Below, piece by piece: positions 17,864-26,258 of a stretch of 64,000 nt of DNA. The translations under genes and the position numbers were made by a program. Position 1 is the stretch's first letter. Each line of letters opens with the position of its first letter. The notes under the pieces are model-generated. The model saw nothing but the letters and a program-made list of their open reading frames with translations. It made no database searches and had not been told where the DNA came from. Source of the DNA: an uncultured Lachnospiraceae bacterium (GTDB taxonomy: Bacteria > Bacillota > Clostridia > Lachnospirales > Lachnospiraceae); assembly GCA_910577115.1 (NCBI GenBank), contig CAJTMC010000012.1:1-64000 (forward strand). Reading direction: 5' to 3'.

Positions 17864-18445
17864 TTAGTTGAGAGCTGCCATATCAGGGCCCAGCATCCCT
17901 AATTTAAAATGTTTTCTGCAGAGCGCCACATAACTGTCATTCGCTCCCAGAAACACCTGTTCTCCATCGCGCACGATTCCTGCACTGTTAAAGCGTGCAT
18001 TTGCAGTCGCCTTTCTACCGCACCAGCACACTGTTTTTATCTCGTGGATCGTATCTGCTATCGCAATCAGCCGTTCGCTTCCCGGGAAAAGATTGTTTTG
18101 AAAATCTGCACGAAGTCCATAGCATACCACAGGCACTTCCAAAAAGTCCACAATGTCAGATAGAAAATCAATCTGACTTTTTGCCGCAAACTGTACCTCA
18201 TCAACGATAATGCAGTCGTACTGTTTAATCTCTTCATCAGTCATGCCCATCAACTCCGAAAGAAAAATGCACTCCATTTCAAGTCCTATCCTTGAACGAA
18301 TCACGCGCGCCCCGTCTCTGGTATCGGTCTCCGTTTTACAAAGCAGTGCTTTTTGCCCTACCTCTTCATAGTTAAAGTGTGTCATAAGCGCATTTGCAGT
18401 CTTTGAGCTGTTCATCGCACCGTAATAAAAATACAGCTTTGCCAT
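17864..18445 (-). CDS. tdk: thymidine kinase
   Basis: This is a type II (TK1-like) thymidine kinase for pyrimidine salvage. The P-loop GAMNSSKT is at residues 9-16, the Walker B-like IIVDEVQF near 84-91, and zinc ligands CWCG and CRKHF follow in the C-terminal half. The 193-residue length is normal. It lies downstream of tRNA-Leu but is separated from it by a terminator. Confidence 0.94.
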   Translation of the reverse strand: MAKLYFYYGAMNSSKTANALMTHFNYEEVGQKALLCKTETDTRDGARVIRSRIGLEMECIFLSELMGMTDEEIKQYDCIIVDEVQFAAKSQIDFLSDIVDFLEVPVVCYGLRADFQNNLFPGSERLIAIADTIHEIKTVCWCGRKATANARFNSAGIVRDGEQVFLGANDSYVALCRKHFKLGMLGPDMAALN

Positions 18446-18477
18446 ATTGGTCCCCTTTTCTTTCTCATTACTATACG

Positions 18478-18508
18478 GAAAAAGCTGAACTCTTCAAGTC
18501 CAGCTTTA
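18478..18508 (-). terminator. terminator after tRNA-Leu(UAG)
   Basis: On the minus strand AAAGCTGGACT pairs imperfectly with AGTTCAGCTTT and is followed by TTCC, about 40 bp past the tRNA and before tdk. Confidence 0.7.
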
Positions 18509-18544
18509 TCTTTCGATACTTCAAATCATAGCTTCGAATAAAAC

Positions 18545-18624
18545 TGCGGATAACAGGAGTCGAACCTGCACGGTCGCCCACCAGAACCTAAATCTGGCGC
18601 GTCTGCCAATTCCGCCATATCCGC
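18545..18624 (-). tRNA. tRNA-Leu (anticodon UAG)
   Basis: The minus strand folds as a leucine tRNA. The acceptor stem is GCGGATA/TATCCGC, the anticodon stem CCAGA/TCTGG has the loop TTTAGGT giving UAG, and there is a variable arm and the T-loop GGTTCGACTCC. It ends without an encoded CCA and has its own promoter and terminator. Confidence 0.96.
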
Positions 18625-18671
18625 ATAAGCATATCTGACGTTTCTCTGCCATCAGTAAAATATGCTTTTAT

Positions 18672-18700
18672 ATATTATCAGATAGCGATAAGAAAGTCAA
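18672..18700 (-). promoter_or_regulatory. sigma-A promoter of tRNA-Leu(UAG)
   Basis: TTGACT (18695-18700) and TAATAT (18672-18677) on the minus strand have a 17-bp spacer, about 48 bp upstream of the tRNA. Confidence 0.75.
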
Positions 18701-18733
18701 CACTTTCCTGCCAAAATTTACTGTCTGATTTCT

Positions 18734-20119
18734 CTACGCATTATTCGGCACGCGGCTGATAACCTTTTTCCAAATAACAATGAGAAATATAGTCGATACG
18801 CATAGTGACATTAACTCCGCAAGCGGAAACGCCCACCACACAAGGTTCAGTCCGCCAATTCTTGCAAGAATATATGCCGCTGGAATTAAAATCACCAACT
18901 GCCTTGCCACAGACACAATGAGACTGTACATACCGTTTCCAACCGCCTGAAATACCGAACCTGCGATAATGCAGTACCACGCAATCAGGAAATGCACACC
19001 GATTGTCCGAAGCGCCCTTATTCCGATTGAAAGCATCTCTTCCGATGCGTCAAACATTCCAAGCAGCACGCCCGGTATCAACTCAAAGGTTAAAAATCCA
19101 AGAAACATCAATATAAATGCATAGAACATCGAATATTTTATCGTCTTTACAATCCTTATCCTCTTACCTGCACCGTAATTATATGCAATAATCGGAACCA
19201 TACCGTTGTTTAGACCGATCACCGGCATAAAGAAAAAGCTTTGGAGCTTAAAGTACACGCCAAACACTGCCGTCGCAGTCGATGTAAACTGTATTAAAAT
19301 TAAGTTCATGCTATAAGTCATTACAGAACCGATTGCCTGCATAATAATCGAAGGAACCCCGACCTTGTATATTCTTCCGATAATCTGCCCATTTGGCCGG
19401 AACCCCTTAAAACTTATGGTCAATTCCTTGTTGCGTTTGAGATTAAAAAGAATTGCCATTGCCGCTCCAACACACTGACCGATTACCGTCGCAACTGCTG
19501 CACCCACAACGCCCATTGCAGGCAGTCCAAACAGACCGAAAATCAAGATTGGGTCCAAAACAATATTGGTAACAGCACCTGCCAGCTGGGAAAGCATGCT
19601 GTAAAAAGTCAAACCCGTAGACTGTAACAGTTTTTCAAAAATAAACTGTGCGTACACGCCAAACGAACAGATACACACAATCGAAAGGTACTGAATACCC
19701 ATACTGTAAATATCTGATTCCGTAGTCTTTACCTGACTGAAATAAAATGGTTTTACAACCGTAAGGCCAATCACCACAAACAGTAAAAAATTTAAAAATG
19801 CAAGAAAAATACCGTTTACAGCTGTCTTATTTGCTGTTTCATAATTCTTCTCGCCAAGCGTCTTTGACAAAAGCGCATTCACACCAACGCCCGTACCGGC
19901 TCCTACAGCAATCAAAAGCGTCTGTATCGGGAAGGCAAGTGAAACCGCAGTAAGTGCCTCCTCACTTACTCTCGCCACAAAGATACTGTCAACGATATTA
20001 TAGAGAGCCTGCACGAGCATCGAAATCATCATTGGTACTGACATATTCAAAAGAAGCCGGTTGACAGGCATGACACCCATTTTATTCTCCTGCTGTTTTG
20101 TACCTAATTCACTACTCAT
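18734..20119 (-). CDS. MATE family efflux transporter
   Basis: About twelve membrane segments in two six-helix halves identify a MATE exporter, which pumps cationic drugs or metabolites using a Na+ or H+ gradient. The PMMISMLVQALYNIVDSIFV segment in TM1 is typical of the DinF/NorM-like clostridial branch. I start at the ATG at 20119, six bases from GGAGGAG, giving 461 residues. An upstream ATG lies within that ribosome site. It begins 17 bp after lysC and may be read from the hom-lysC transcript. Confidence 0.93.
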   Translation of the reverse strand: MSSELGTKQQENKMGVMPVNRLLLNMSVPMMISMLVQALYNIVDSIFVARVSEEALTAVSLAFPIQTLLIAVGAGTGVGVNALLSKTLGEKNYETANKTAVNGIFLAFLNFLLFVVIGLTVVKPFYFSQVKTTESDIYSMGIQYLSIVCICSFGVYAQFIFEKLLQSTGLTFYSMLSQLAGAVTNIVLDPILIFGLFGLPAMGVVGAAVATVIGQCVGAAMAILFNLKRNKELTISFKGFRPNGQIIGRIYKVGVPSIIMQAIGSVMTYSMNLILIQFTSTATAVFGVYFKLQSFFFMPVIGLNNGMVPIIAYNYGAGKRIRIVKTIKYSMFYAFILMFLGFLTFELIPGVLLGMFDASEEMLSIGIRALRTIGVHFLIAWYCIIAGSVFQAVGNGMYSLIVSVARQLVILIPAAYILARIGGLNLVWWAFPLAELMSLCVSTIFLIVIWKKVISRVPNNA

Positions 20120-20136
20120 TCGTAACTCCTCCATTA

Positions 20137-21456
20137 TTAAATACGTGTCTCCACAAAAATATCATAAATTGCCTTGATGGCTGTCTCAAAATCTTCATTT
20201 GCCACGCCAATAATAATGTTCTGCTCACTCGAACCCTGATCAATCATCCTGACATTGATATTGGCATGCGCAAGCGCCGCAAAAATCCTTCCCGCCGTAC
20301 CTCTCTGGGATTTCATGCAACGTCCAACGACTGCAATCAAAGCAAGATCCGACTGAATATCCACATGGTCAGGATTCACTGCCCTATTGATTCCGGAAAG
20401 AATTTTCTGCTCCCTGTCAACAAACTCTGACTGATGCACCATAACGCTCAATGTATCAATTCCGGACGGCATATGCTCAAAAGAAATATCATAATCTTCA
20501 AATACCTGAAGCACTTTTCTGCCAAAACCGACCTCGGCATTCATCATATCCTTCTCTATATTAATAGAAGCAAAGCCTTTCTTACCTGCAATACCCGTAA
20601 TTGTATACTTCGACTTCTGGCATGTATTTCCCACAATCCATGTACCCTCATCATCAGGCTTATTTGTATTCCTGATATTAATAGGAATGCCTTCCTTTCT
20701 TACAGGGAAAATCGCGTCCTCATGCAGCACGCCCGCACCCATATACGAAAGCTCTCTCAGCTCACCATATGTGATAATGTCAATTCCCTTCGGGTCTTTG
20801 ATAATACGCGGATCCGCGATCAAAAAGCCTGAAACATCTGTCCAGTTCTCATATACATCAGCCTGAATTGCCTTCGCCACGATAGAGCCTGTGATGTCAG
20901 AGCCTCCCCTTGAGAACGTTTTTACCGTACCATTTCCCATTGCACCATAAAATCCGGGAATAACCGCGCGTTCAATCCCCTCAAGTCTTTTTGACAAAAG
21001 CTTATTGGTCAATTCCGCATCAAATACCTCCGCCTCATTAAAGCGAATGGCATCTGCCGGATCCACAAACTCATAGCCAAGATAGTTTGCCATAATGATG
21101 CCGTTTAAGTATTCACCGCGGCTTGCCGCATAATTCGAACCTGCTTTTTTCTTAAAATTGTCTATGATTTTATTGAATTCCTGCGAAAGATCAAGCTCCA
21201 GCTTTAAACCGTCAATAATTTCCTGATACCGCTTTTCAATTTCATTGATCTCTTTTGTAAAGTCATGATCCTTTTCTGCAAGCGCATAGCATGCATATAG
21301 CATATCTGTCACTTTTGTATCTTTATCAAACCGCTTTCCCGGCGCCGAAGGCACAACAAATCTCCTGTCATCGTCTGCATGGATAATCTCGGCAACCTTC
21401 ATAAACTGCTGTGCACTTGCAAGCGAGCTTCCTCCAAATTTTACTACCTTTTTCAT
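20137..21456 (-). CDS. lysC: aspartate kinase
   Basis: Aspartokinase commits aspartate to lysine, threonine and methionine synthesis. The N-terminal KFGGSSLA motif (residues 5-12) and the SRGGSDITG block near 180 form the kinase domain. Two C-terminal ACT domains follow from about 300, implying feedback control. The protein has 439 residues from the ATG at 21456. It lies downstream of homoserine dehydrogenase, as in a threonine-branch operon. I see no lysine riboswitch. Confidence 0.94.
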   Translation of the reverse strand: MKKVVKFGGSSLASAQQFMKVAEIIHADDDRRFVVPSAPGKRFDKDTKVTDMLYACYALAEKDHDFTKEINEIEKRYQEIIDGLKLELDLSQEFNKIIDNFKKKAGSNYAASRGEYLNGIIMANYLGYEFVDPADAIRFNEAEVFDAELTNKLLSKRLEGIERAVIPGFYGAMGNGTVKTFSRGGSDITGSIVAKAIQADVYENWTDVSGFLIADPRIIKDPKGIDIITYGELRELSYMGAGVLHEDAIFPVRKEGIPINIRNTNKPDDEGTWIVGNTCQKSKYTITGIAGKKGFASINIEKDMMNAEVGFGRKVLQVFEDYDISFEHMPSGIDTLSVMVHQSEFVDREQKILSGINRAVNPDHVDIQSDLALIAVVGRCMKSQRGTAGRIFAALAHANINVRMIDQGSSEQNIIIGVANEDFETAIKAIYDIFVETRI

Positions 21457-21511
21457 ATTAATGTCCCTACTCCTTTCAAAGTCTTGTCTGTTCACTTTCT
21501 ATCTTATAGTA

Positions 21512-22714
21512 TTAATCCATTCTAATCATGGTGATAACATTGCCTGCCTCTGCTGCCCTTTGTCTGTATTCTGCCTCACTCATCTCGCCTGTGACAAAGC
21601 CGCACTCCCCCTCTGCAACGCCGTCATACAGTTCAACTTCTCCAAAAATTTTCTGTATTCCTGCCAAATCATTTCCCAAAACTCTGACAAAAAATCTTCT
21701 GACTGCTGAATCAACCGGAGAAATCTCAAGCTTTTCCTCATCCCACTTTGTATCCAAATTTTTACCGATATGTTTCGCACAGTCAAGCACATCTGCAACC
21801 ACAGCGCTCGCCGTAGCAAGCTTTCCTGCACCTTTCCCGTAATACATTGTCTCACCGCCCATATTACAGTTTAACAGGATTGCGTTAAATACACCGTTTA
21901 CCGCGTAAAGCGGATTTTCAGATGTGACCATAAATGGCGCTACCAGTGCATAATACTTTCCGTCCTTCTTCAGGCTTTTCGCAAAAAGCTTGATTGTTGC
22001 CCCCATCTTTTTTGCATACGCAAAATCCGTACCTGTAACCGCTGTAATTCCTTCTGTCAAGATATCGGCATAGTCAACATTCTTCCCGTATGCAAGCGAT
22101 GTCAGAATCGCTATCTTACGGCATGCATCAAAACCCAAAATGTCCGCATCCGGATTTCTTTCGGCATATCCCTTTTCCTGTGCGCGCTTCAACACATCTT
22201 CAAAAGCAAGACCTTCTGTCTCCATTTTTGTTAAAATATAATTTGTCGTACCGTTTAAAATACCTGTAATCGATAAAATTTCTTCCTGCGCAAGTGACGT
22301 TCTGAGCGGTCTGATAATCGGTATACCGCCTCCGACGCTTGCTTCAAACAGGTAGCTGCAATTGTTTGCCTTTGCAATCTTTAAAAGCTTTGGTCCATGT
22401 TTTTCCACAAGCTCCTTGTTTGAGGTGCACACGCTCTTTCCGCTCTCAAGGGCACGCTTTGTAAACTCGTAGGCAGGTTTGACGCCGCCCATTGTCTCAC
22501 ACACAATTTTCACCTCGTCGTCATTGATAATATCATCATAATTGCTTGTTAATACCTCCATTACCGGATCATCCTCAAAGGTTTTTAAATCAAGCACATA
22601 CTTTACTTCAATCTCCTCACCGATTTTGTTGGTAATTGCATTCCTGTTTCTTCTTACGACTTCAAAAACGCCGCTTCCTACCGTACCATATCCTAATATC
22701 GCAATCTTTACCAT
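21512..22714 (-). CDS. hom: homoserine dehydrogenase
   Basis: This enzyme reduces aspartate semialdehyde to homoserine with NAD(P)H. The Rossmann motif GYGTVGSGVFEVV is at residues 8-20, the catalytic-domain signature around NPDADILGFDACRK near 190 is present, and a short ACT-like C-terminal region completes 400 residues. It starts 14 bp after the ACT-domain gene and precedes lysC, so the three form one operon. Confidence 0.95.
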   Translation of the reverse strand: MVKIAILGYGTVGSGVFEVVRRNRNAITNKIGEEIEVKYVLDLKTFEDDPVMEVLTSNYDDIINDDEVKIVCETMGGVKPAYEFTKRALESGKSVCTSNKELVEKHGPKLLKIAKANNCSYLFEASVGGGIPIIRPLRTSLAQEEILSITGILNGTTNYILTKMETEGLAFEDVLKRAQEKGYAERNPDADILGFDACRKIAILTSLAYGKNVDYADILTEGITAVTGTDFAYAKKMGATIKLFAKSLKKDGKYYALVAPFMVTSENPLYAVNGVFNAILLNCNMGGETMYYGKGAGKLATASAVVADVLDCAKHIGKNLDTKWDEEKLEISPVDSAVRRFFVRVLGNDLAGIQKIFGEVELYDGVAEGECGFVTGEMSEAEYRQRAAEAGNVITMIRMD

Positions 22715-22728
22715 TTTTCAAATCCTCC

Positions 22729-23172
22729 TTATTCTTTCGCCAGCACCTTCACATTATGCACGCCGCTTCTCTTTTCCATCGCCTGTATCATCTGCGATAC
22801 GTCACCTGTATTAGCAAGGATCTGTACGCTTAAAGACAATGATGCCGTCCCGTTAATCGGAATCGTCTGATGAATGGTCAGAATATTTGCCTCAAAATCC
22901 GCCACCACTTTAAGCAAATCAGACAGCAGTCCGGGCTCGTCATCAATTTTGCACGCAAGGTTTAAGGTCGTTCCCTGCGCCGAATCGTGAAACGGAAAAA
23001 TGTCTTCCTTATACTTGTAATATGAGCTTCTGCTGATACCGACTTTATCAACCGCCTCCTGAACGGATACCGCCCTTCTGGTATCAAGCAGGCGGTTTAC
23101 CGCAACTACCTTGAGCAGAACCTCTGGAAGCGCCCTTTCCCTTACTACATAATAGGCTGTTGTTCCTTCCAT
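22729..23172 (-). CDS. ACT domain-containing protein (PheB/UPF0735 type)
   Basis: The 147-residue protein has an N-terminal helical region with a helix-turn-helix look (SVQEAVDKVGISRSSYYKYKE broken at about residues 36-56) and a C-terminal ACT domain (about 68-144) that would bind an amino acid. Family members (B. subtilis PheB) lie next to threonine-branch genes but have no proven activity. First position in the hom-lysC operon suggests amino-acid sensing. It is preceded by an unusual inverted-repeat leader. Confidence 0.85.
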   Translation of the reverse strand: MEGTTAYYVVRERALPEVLLKVVAVNRLLDTRRAVSVQEAVDKVGISRSSYYKYKEDIFPFHDSAQGTTLNLACKIDDEPGLLSDLLKVVADFEANILTIHQTIPINGTASLSLSVQILANTGDVSQMIQAMEKRSGVHNVKVLAKE

Positions 23173-23210
23173 TGATTTCCTTTCCTTTTCTACCCTTTTT
23201 GCAGGATTCC

Positions 23211-23318
23211 ATTTGTCAAAAAAACAAATGTCTTTTTCTCAAAAACATTTGCTCGTATTTGTTTTTCCACAAAAGACATTTGTGCGTCACCGCAATACAT
23301 GTTATCATAACGCACAAA
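23211..23318 (-). promoter_or_regulatory. nested inverted repeats upstream of ACT-hom-lysC
   Basis: Perfect 13-base arms ACAAATGTCTTTT (23225-23237) and AAAAGACATTTGT (23272-23284) form an AT-rich stem. On the minus strand this stem is followed by a T run, resembling an attenuator. Overlapping this is CATTTGT/ACAAATG (23211-23231), and next to it TTGTGCGT/ACGCACAA (23281-23288 and 23311-23318). A TATGAT -10-like hexamer lies at about 23304-23309. Confidence 0.55.
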
Positions 23319-23457
23319 AAAAAGCAAGGGATTAATATCAAAATATCCTGATGTAAAACCTATTTTTCATAGCGAATAGAAGATTTCAATATACGAGTAA
23401 GGTGATTCAAAGAAAACTTACTGAGTTTTAAGCGGATTGGCAATTCCGCAAATGAAG

Positions 23458-23946
23458 TTATTTGACCGCAATTTCATAATGGATTCTCTGCCCCGCATAT
23501 TCGGAACAGAATGTTTCTTCGCTCGTTTTTACAAATTGAAAACCTGCGCTTTCGTAGGTATGCTGCGCGGGAACACAAATCTCATTTGTCCAAACGACAA
23601 TCTTTTTTGCACCCTGCGCAATTATGCGCGAAACTGCTTCCTGCATCTGCCGCTTTCCATAGCCGTTTCCTTTGTATTTTGACAAAATACAGTTGTGTCC
23701 GACTTCGGTAAATTCAGGCAGATTTGTCGGATTCCACGAAACGAACCCGATAGGCGTTGTGTCCAAGACGGTCATAAACCCGCTAAACTCGGCAATATGA
23801 GGGTTATCGTAAAAGAAGTCGTCAAACTCCTGCCATTGTTGCGCCCAATCGCGCTCAAATTTCGGCTCGAAAGAATAGCCGTCCTTCAAAAGAGCAGCGA
23901 GTGTTCCGCGGGGAAACGCTGTTATTTTTCTAAATTCGATATCCAT
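23458..23946 (-). CDS. GNAT family N-acetyltransferase
   Basis: The 162-residue protein has the GNAT core. A central strand is followed by the acetyl-CoA loop YKGNGYGKRQMQEAV (about residues 90-104), and the C-terminal YESAGFQFVK block follows. The substrate is not evident. It stands alone between the ACT-hom-lysC leader and a divergent MATE gene. An N-terminal extension rich in aromatic residues (FERDWAQQWQEFDDFF) may form the substrate pocket. Confidence 0.85.
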   Translation of the reverse strand: MDIEFRKITAFPRGTLAALLKDGYSFEPKFERDWAQQWQEFDDFFYDNPHIAEFSGFMTVLDTTPIGFVSWNPTNLPEFTEVGHNCILSKYKGNGYGKRQMQEAVSRIIAQGAKKIVVWTNEICVPAQHTYESAGFQFVKTSEETFCSEYAGQRIHYEIAVK

Positions 23947-24037
23947 TTTTGTAACTGTGCTCCTTTAAAAATTCAAATATATATTTTATATTAAATCAAT
24001 TTTTTATTATTTACAATGTTTCTTTGTAACATATTAT

Positions 24038-24068
24038 TTGACAGACACCTTGTCTGTTCTATTATAAG
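24038..24068 (+). promoter_or_regulatory. MerR-type promoter of the MATE gene
   Basis: TTGACA (24038-24043) and TATAAG (24063-24068) are separated by 19 bp. A perfect 7-base inverted repeat ACAGACA-CCT-TGTCTGT (24041-24057) fills the spacer. This overlong spacer with a central palindrome is the known layout of MerR-family activated drug-efflux promoters. No MerR gene is present in the window. Confidence 0.55.
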
Positions 24069-24122
24069 TTGATTTTCTTTTTTTCCTGTTTCCGATATAA
24101 TGATTTATGGAGATGGTTGCAA

Positions 24123-25484
24123 ATGAAATTGTATGATAAAGCACAAATTAATCGGAAAACCTTATTATTTGACAACAAAACACTGTTTTGGCTGATTTTG
24201 CCGATTGTGATTGAGCAGCTTTTAAATTCCCTTATGGGAATGGTGGATACGATGATGGTTTCGACAGTCGGGAGCGCGGCAATCTCGGCGGTGGCGCTTG
24301 TGGATTCAATTAACAATCTTGTGATTCAGATTTTTTCGGCTATGGCGGCGGGGGCGGCGATTATCTGTGCGCAGTTTATCGGCAGTGGGGACAAAGAAGG
24401 GAGCAGTCGGGCGGCAAGGCAGGTTGTGCTTACTGTCTCGGTTATTGCGTTTTTTGTTTCGGCAGTCTGCCTTTTGGGTGGCGAGCGGCTTCTGCGGCTG
24501 GTATTCGGATCGGTTGAGGACGCCGTTATGGAGAATGCGCTGGCTTATTTTACGATAACGGCGTTTTCCTATCCGTTTCTAGCCTTGTCCGGCGCGGGGG
24601 CGGCTTTTTACAGGGCATCAGGGAATGCAAAGTTCCCAACTAAGGTATCTGTTCTCTCAAATGTGATGAATGTTACGGGAAACGCATTGTTTCTTTACGG
24701 CTTTGGCTGGGGTGTGTCGGGGGCGGCTTTTGCGACGCTTTTGTCAAGGATTTTCTGCGCGGTCGTGATTTTGTACTGCCTGAGAAAGCCAAAACAGACG
24801 ATTGTCGTGCGAAATTATCTGAAAATCCGTCCGGATTTGCCGCTGATTGTGAAAATAATGGCAATCGGTATTCCGACGGGAATTGAAAACGGCATGTTCC
24901 AATTCGGCAAGCTTGCGATTGCGTCTACGGTTTCGACAATGGGGACAATCGCGATTTCGGCGCAGGCGATGACGGACATTCTCGAACTGGTAAACGGTAT
25001 TTTCAGCAACAGTGTCGGTATCGGGCTGATGACTGTGGTCGGTCAGTGTATCGGCGCGCGCCGGACGGAGGAGGCAAAGTATTATATAGTAAAGCTTATG
25101 CGTGTTGCATGGGTGGGGGTTTTGGTGTCGTGTCTTTTGGTGCTTGCGATTACAAAGCCTGTGACGTGGATTAGCGGCATGGAGCCTGCGGCGGCGCAGT
25201 TGTGTTTTGAGATGGTTACAGCGATGACGATTGTAAAGCCGCTGGTGTGGGTTGGTGCGTTCGGACTGCCTTACGGATTTCGTGCGGCAGGCGATGTGCG
25301 GGTTCCGATGGTGATTTCGGTTTGTTCCATGTGGTGCTGCCGCGTGGGACTTTGCGTTGTGCTTGTGCGAGTGTTTCATTTTGGGCTTATGGCGGTGTGG
25401 ATTGGGATTTTTGTGGACTGGATTGTCAGGGCTGTGATTTTTTCGACGCGGTTTGCGCGCGGGAAGTGGTGTCAGGCTTTATGA
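24123..25484 (+). CDS. MATE family efflux transporter
   Basis: The 453-residue protein has about twelve membrane segments and the MATE pattern of a pseudo-duplicated six-helix unit. TM1-2 contains VIEQLLNSLMGMVDTMMVS, seen in the clostridial NorM-like branch. GGAG lies ten bases before the ATG at 24123. It is plus-strand, has visibly GC-richer third positions than the core genes to its left, and overlaps the convergent GNAT gene by 13 bp. The promoter structure suggests induction by a small molecule. Confidence 0.92.
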   Translation: MKLYDKAQINRKTLLFDNKTLFWLILPIVIEQLLNSLMGMVDTMMVSTVGSAAISAVALVDSINNLVIQIFSAMAAGAAIICAQFIGSGDKEGSSRAARQVVLTVSVIAFFVSAVCLLGGERLLRLVFGSVEDAVMENALAYFTITAFSYPFLALSGAGAAFYRASGNAKFPTKVSVLSNVMNVTGNALFLYGFGWGVSGAAFATLLSRIFCAVVILYCLRKPKQTIVVRNYLKIRPDLPLIVKIMAIGIPTGIENGMFQFGKLAIASTVSTMGTIAISAQAMTDILELVNGIFSNSVGIGLMTVVGQCIGARRTEEAKYYIVKLMRVAWVGVLVSCLLVLAITKPVTWISGMEPAAAQLCFEMVTAMTIVKPLVWVGAFGLPYGFRAAGDVRVPMVISVCSMWCCRVGLCVVLVRVFHFGLMAVWIGIFVDWIVRAVIFSTRFARGKWCQAL

Positions 25485-25927
25485 ATATACATTCTTGAAA
25501 GCTCCGGTTCACCGTCACCCTGAACCATACAGAAAAATTCCCAGCCGTAACGCTCATAAAACGAGGTGTGGTCTGTTAAAAGGTATAATGTATCAATTCC
25601 TTTGCTTTTCATATCCGCACAGACATAATTTAACAGGGCGCCGGCTATGCCGTTGCAGCGCTTGTCCTGTTCCGTATAGACTGCGCAGACATTCGGCGTG
25701 AGGTCTTTTCGGTTGTGAAAGTCATTTTCGATAACGCCTAAGCCGCCGATGATTCTGCCGTTTTCGATTGCGAGGTACCATTGTGGTACGGGGGTTTTGT
25801 TTGCCAGGCATTCTTCCATGCTTTCTAAATACGCAGCTAAGGGAATGTCCCATTTTTCGTGAAACCATTTTGCGGCTTGCTCTTTAAATGTGGGGTTGTC
25901 TGTCAGGCGTATTATTTTATAGTCCAT
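25472..25927 (-). CDS. GNAT family N-acetyltransferase
   Basis: The 151-residue GNAT protein has a central strand GGLGVIENDFHNRKD, the CoA-binding region KRCNGIAGALLNYV (about residues 89-102) and the C-terminal YERYGWEF block. The substrate is unknown. The ATG at 25927 has CGGAGG ten bases upstream and matches the family start. A longer frame opens at 25966. Its 3' end overlaps the convergent MATE gene. Confidence 0.85.
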   Translation of the reverse strand: MDYKIIRLTDNPTFKEQAAKWFHEKWDIPLAAYLESMEECLANKTPVPQWYLAIENGRIIGGLGVIENDFHNRKDLTPNVCAVYTEQDKRCNGIAGALLNYVCADMKSKGIDTLYLLTDHTSFYERYGWEFFCMVQGDGEPELSRMYIHKA

Positions 25928-26255
25928 TGTGTTGTTTCCTCCGTTTCTTTTTGCAGATTTTTTCATTATAACATAATGAATGTTTTATGGGAATAGCCTT
26001 GTAAATTTCTCCTAAAAAGTTTATGATATAGGAAAATGAAGTTATTTACTGACGGATATATTTTATGTTTATTATCTGAAGATTTGTAAACGTTAAAAAC
26101 ATGACAAAGAGTATGGGCAGTAAAATCCATAGAAAGCTTTGTGCAGTGAAGAAAATTTCAAAATATGACACTTGTGTCACTTTTTGTCTGTATGCACTAA
26201 GAGCCTTACGTTTTTTATTCTATTTGAGCCGCCCAATGCGGCATGGAGGATTTAT
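25928..26255. other. intergenic region upstream of the aldo/keto reductase
   Basis: About 330 bp without a convincing gene. It holds a 14-bp palindrome TGACACTTGTGTCA (26166-26179) and, next to the reductase, one copy of a leader element with a GC hairpin that recurs at 41790. No clear -35/-10 pair was found. Confidence 0.5.
26166..26179. promoter_or_regulatory. palindrome, candidate operator
   Basis: TGACAC-TT-GTGTCA is a perfect palindrome 77 bp before the reductase start codon. Its size fits a dimeric regulator site, but the regulator is unknown. Confidence 0.4.
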
Positions 26256-26258
26256 ATG
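26209..26258 (+). repeat. GCCGC-hairpin leader, copy 1
   Basis: This roughly 50-bp segment contains the shared stretch TTCTATTTGAGCCGCC, a short hairpin (GCCGC/GCGGC) and ATGGAGGATTTATATG, so it supplies the ribosome site and start codon of the reductase. A second copy (41790-41840) has the same order with a longer stem and precedes a 28-codon frame. Confidence 0.65.

Noticed and set aside
22700..23450. Lysine riboswitch or T-box before the hom-lysC operon
   Set aside because: Neither the T-box core nor a lysine-riboswitch-like set of helices is visible. Only simple inverted repeats were found.
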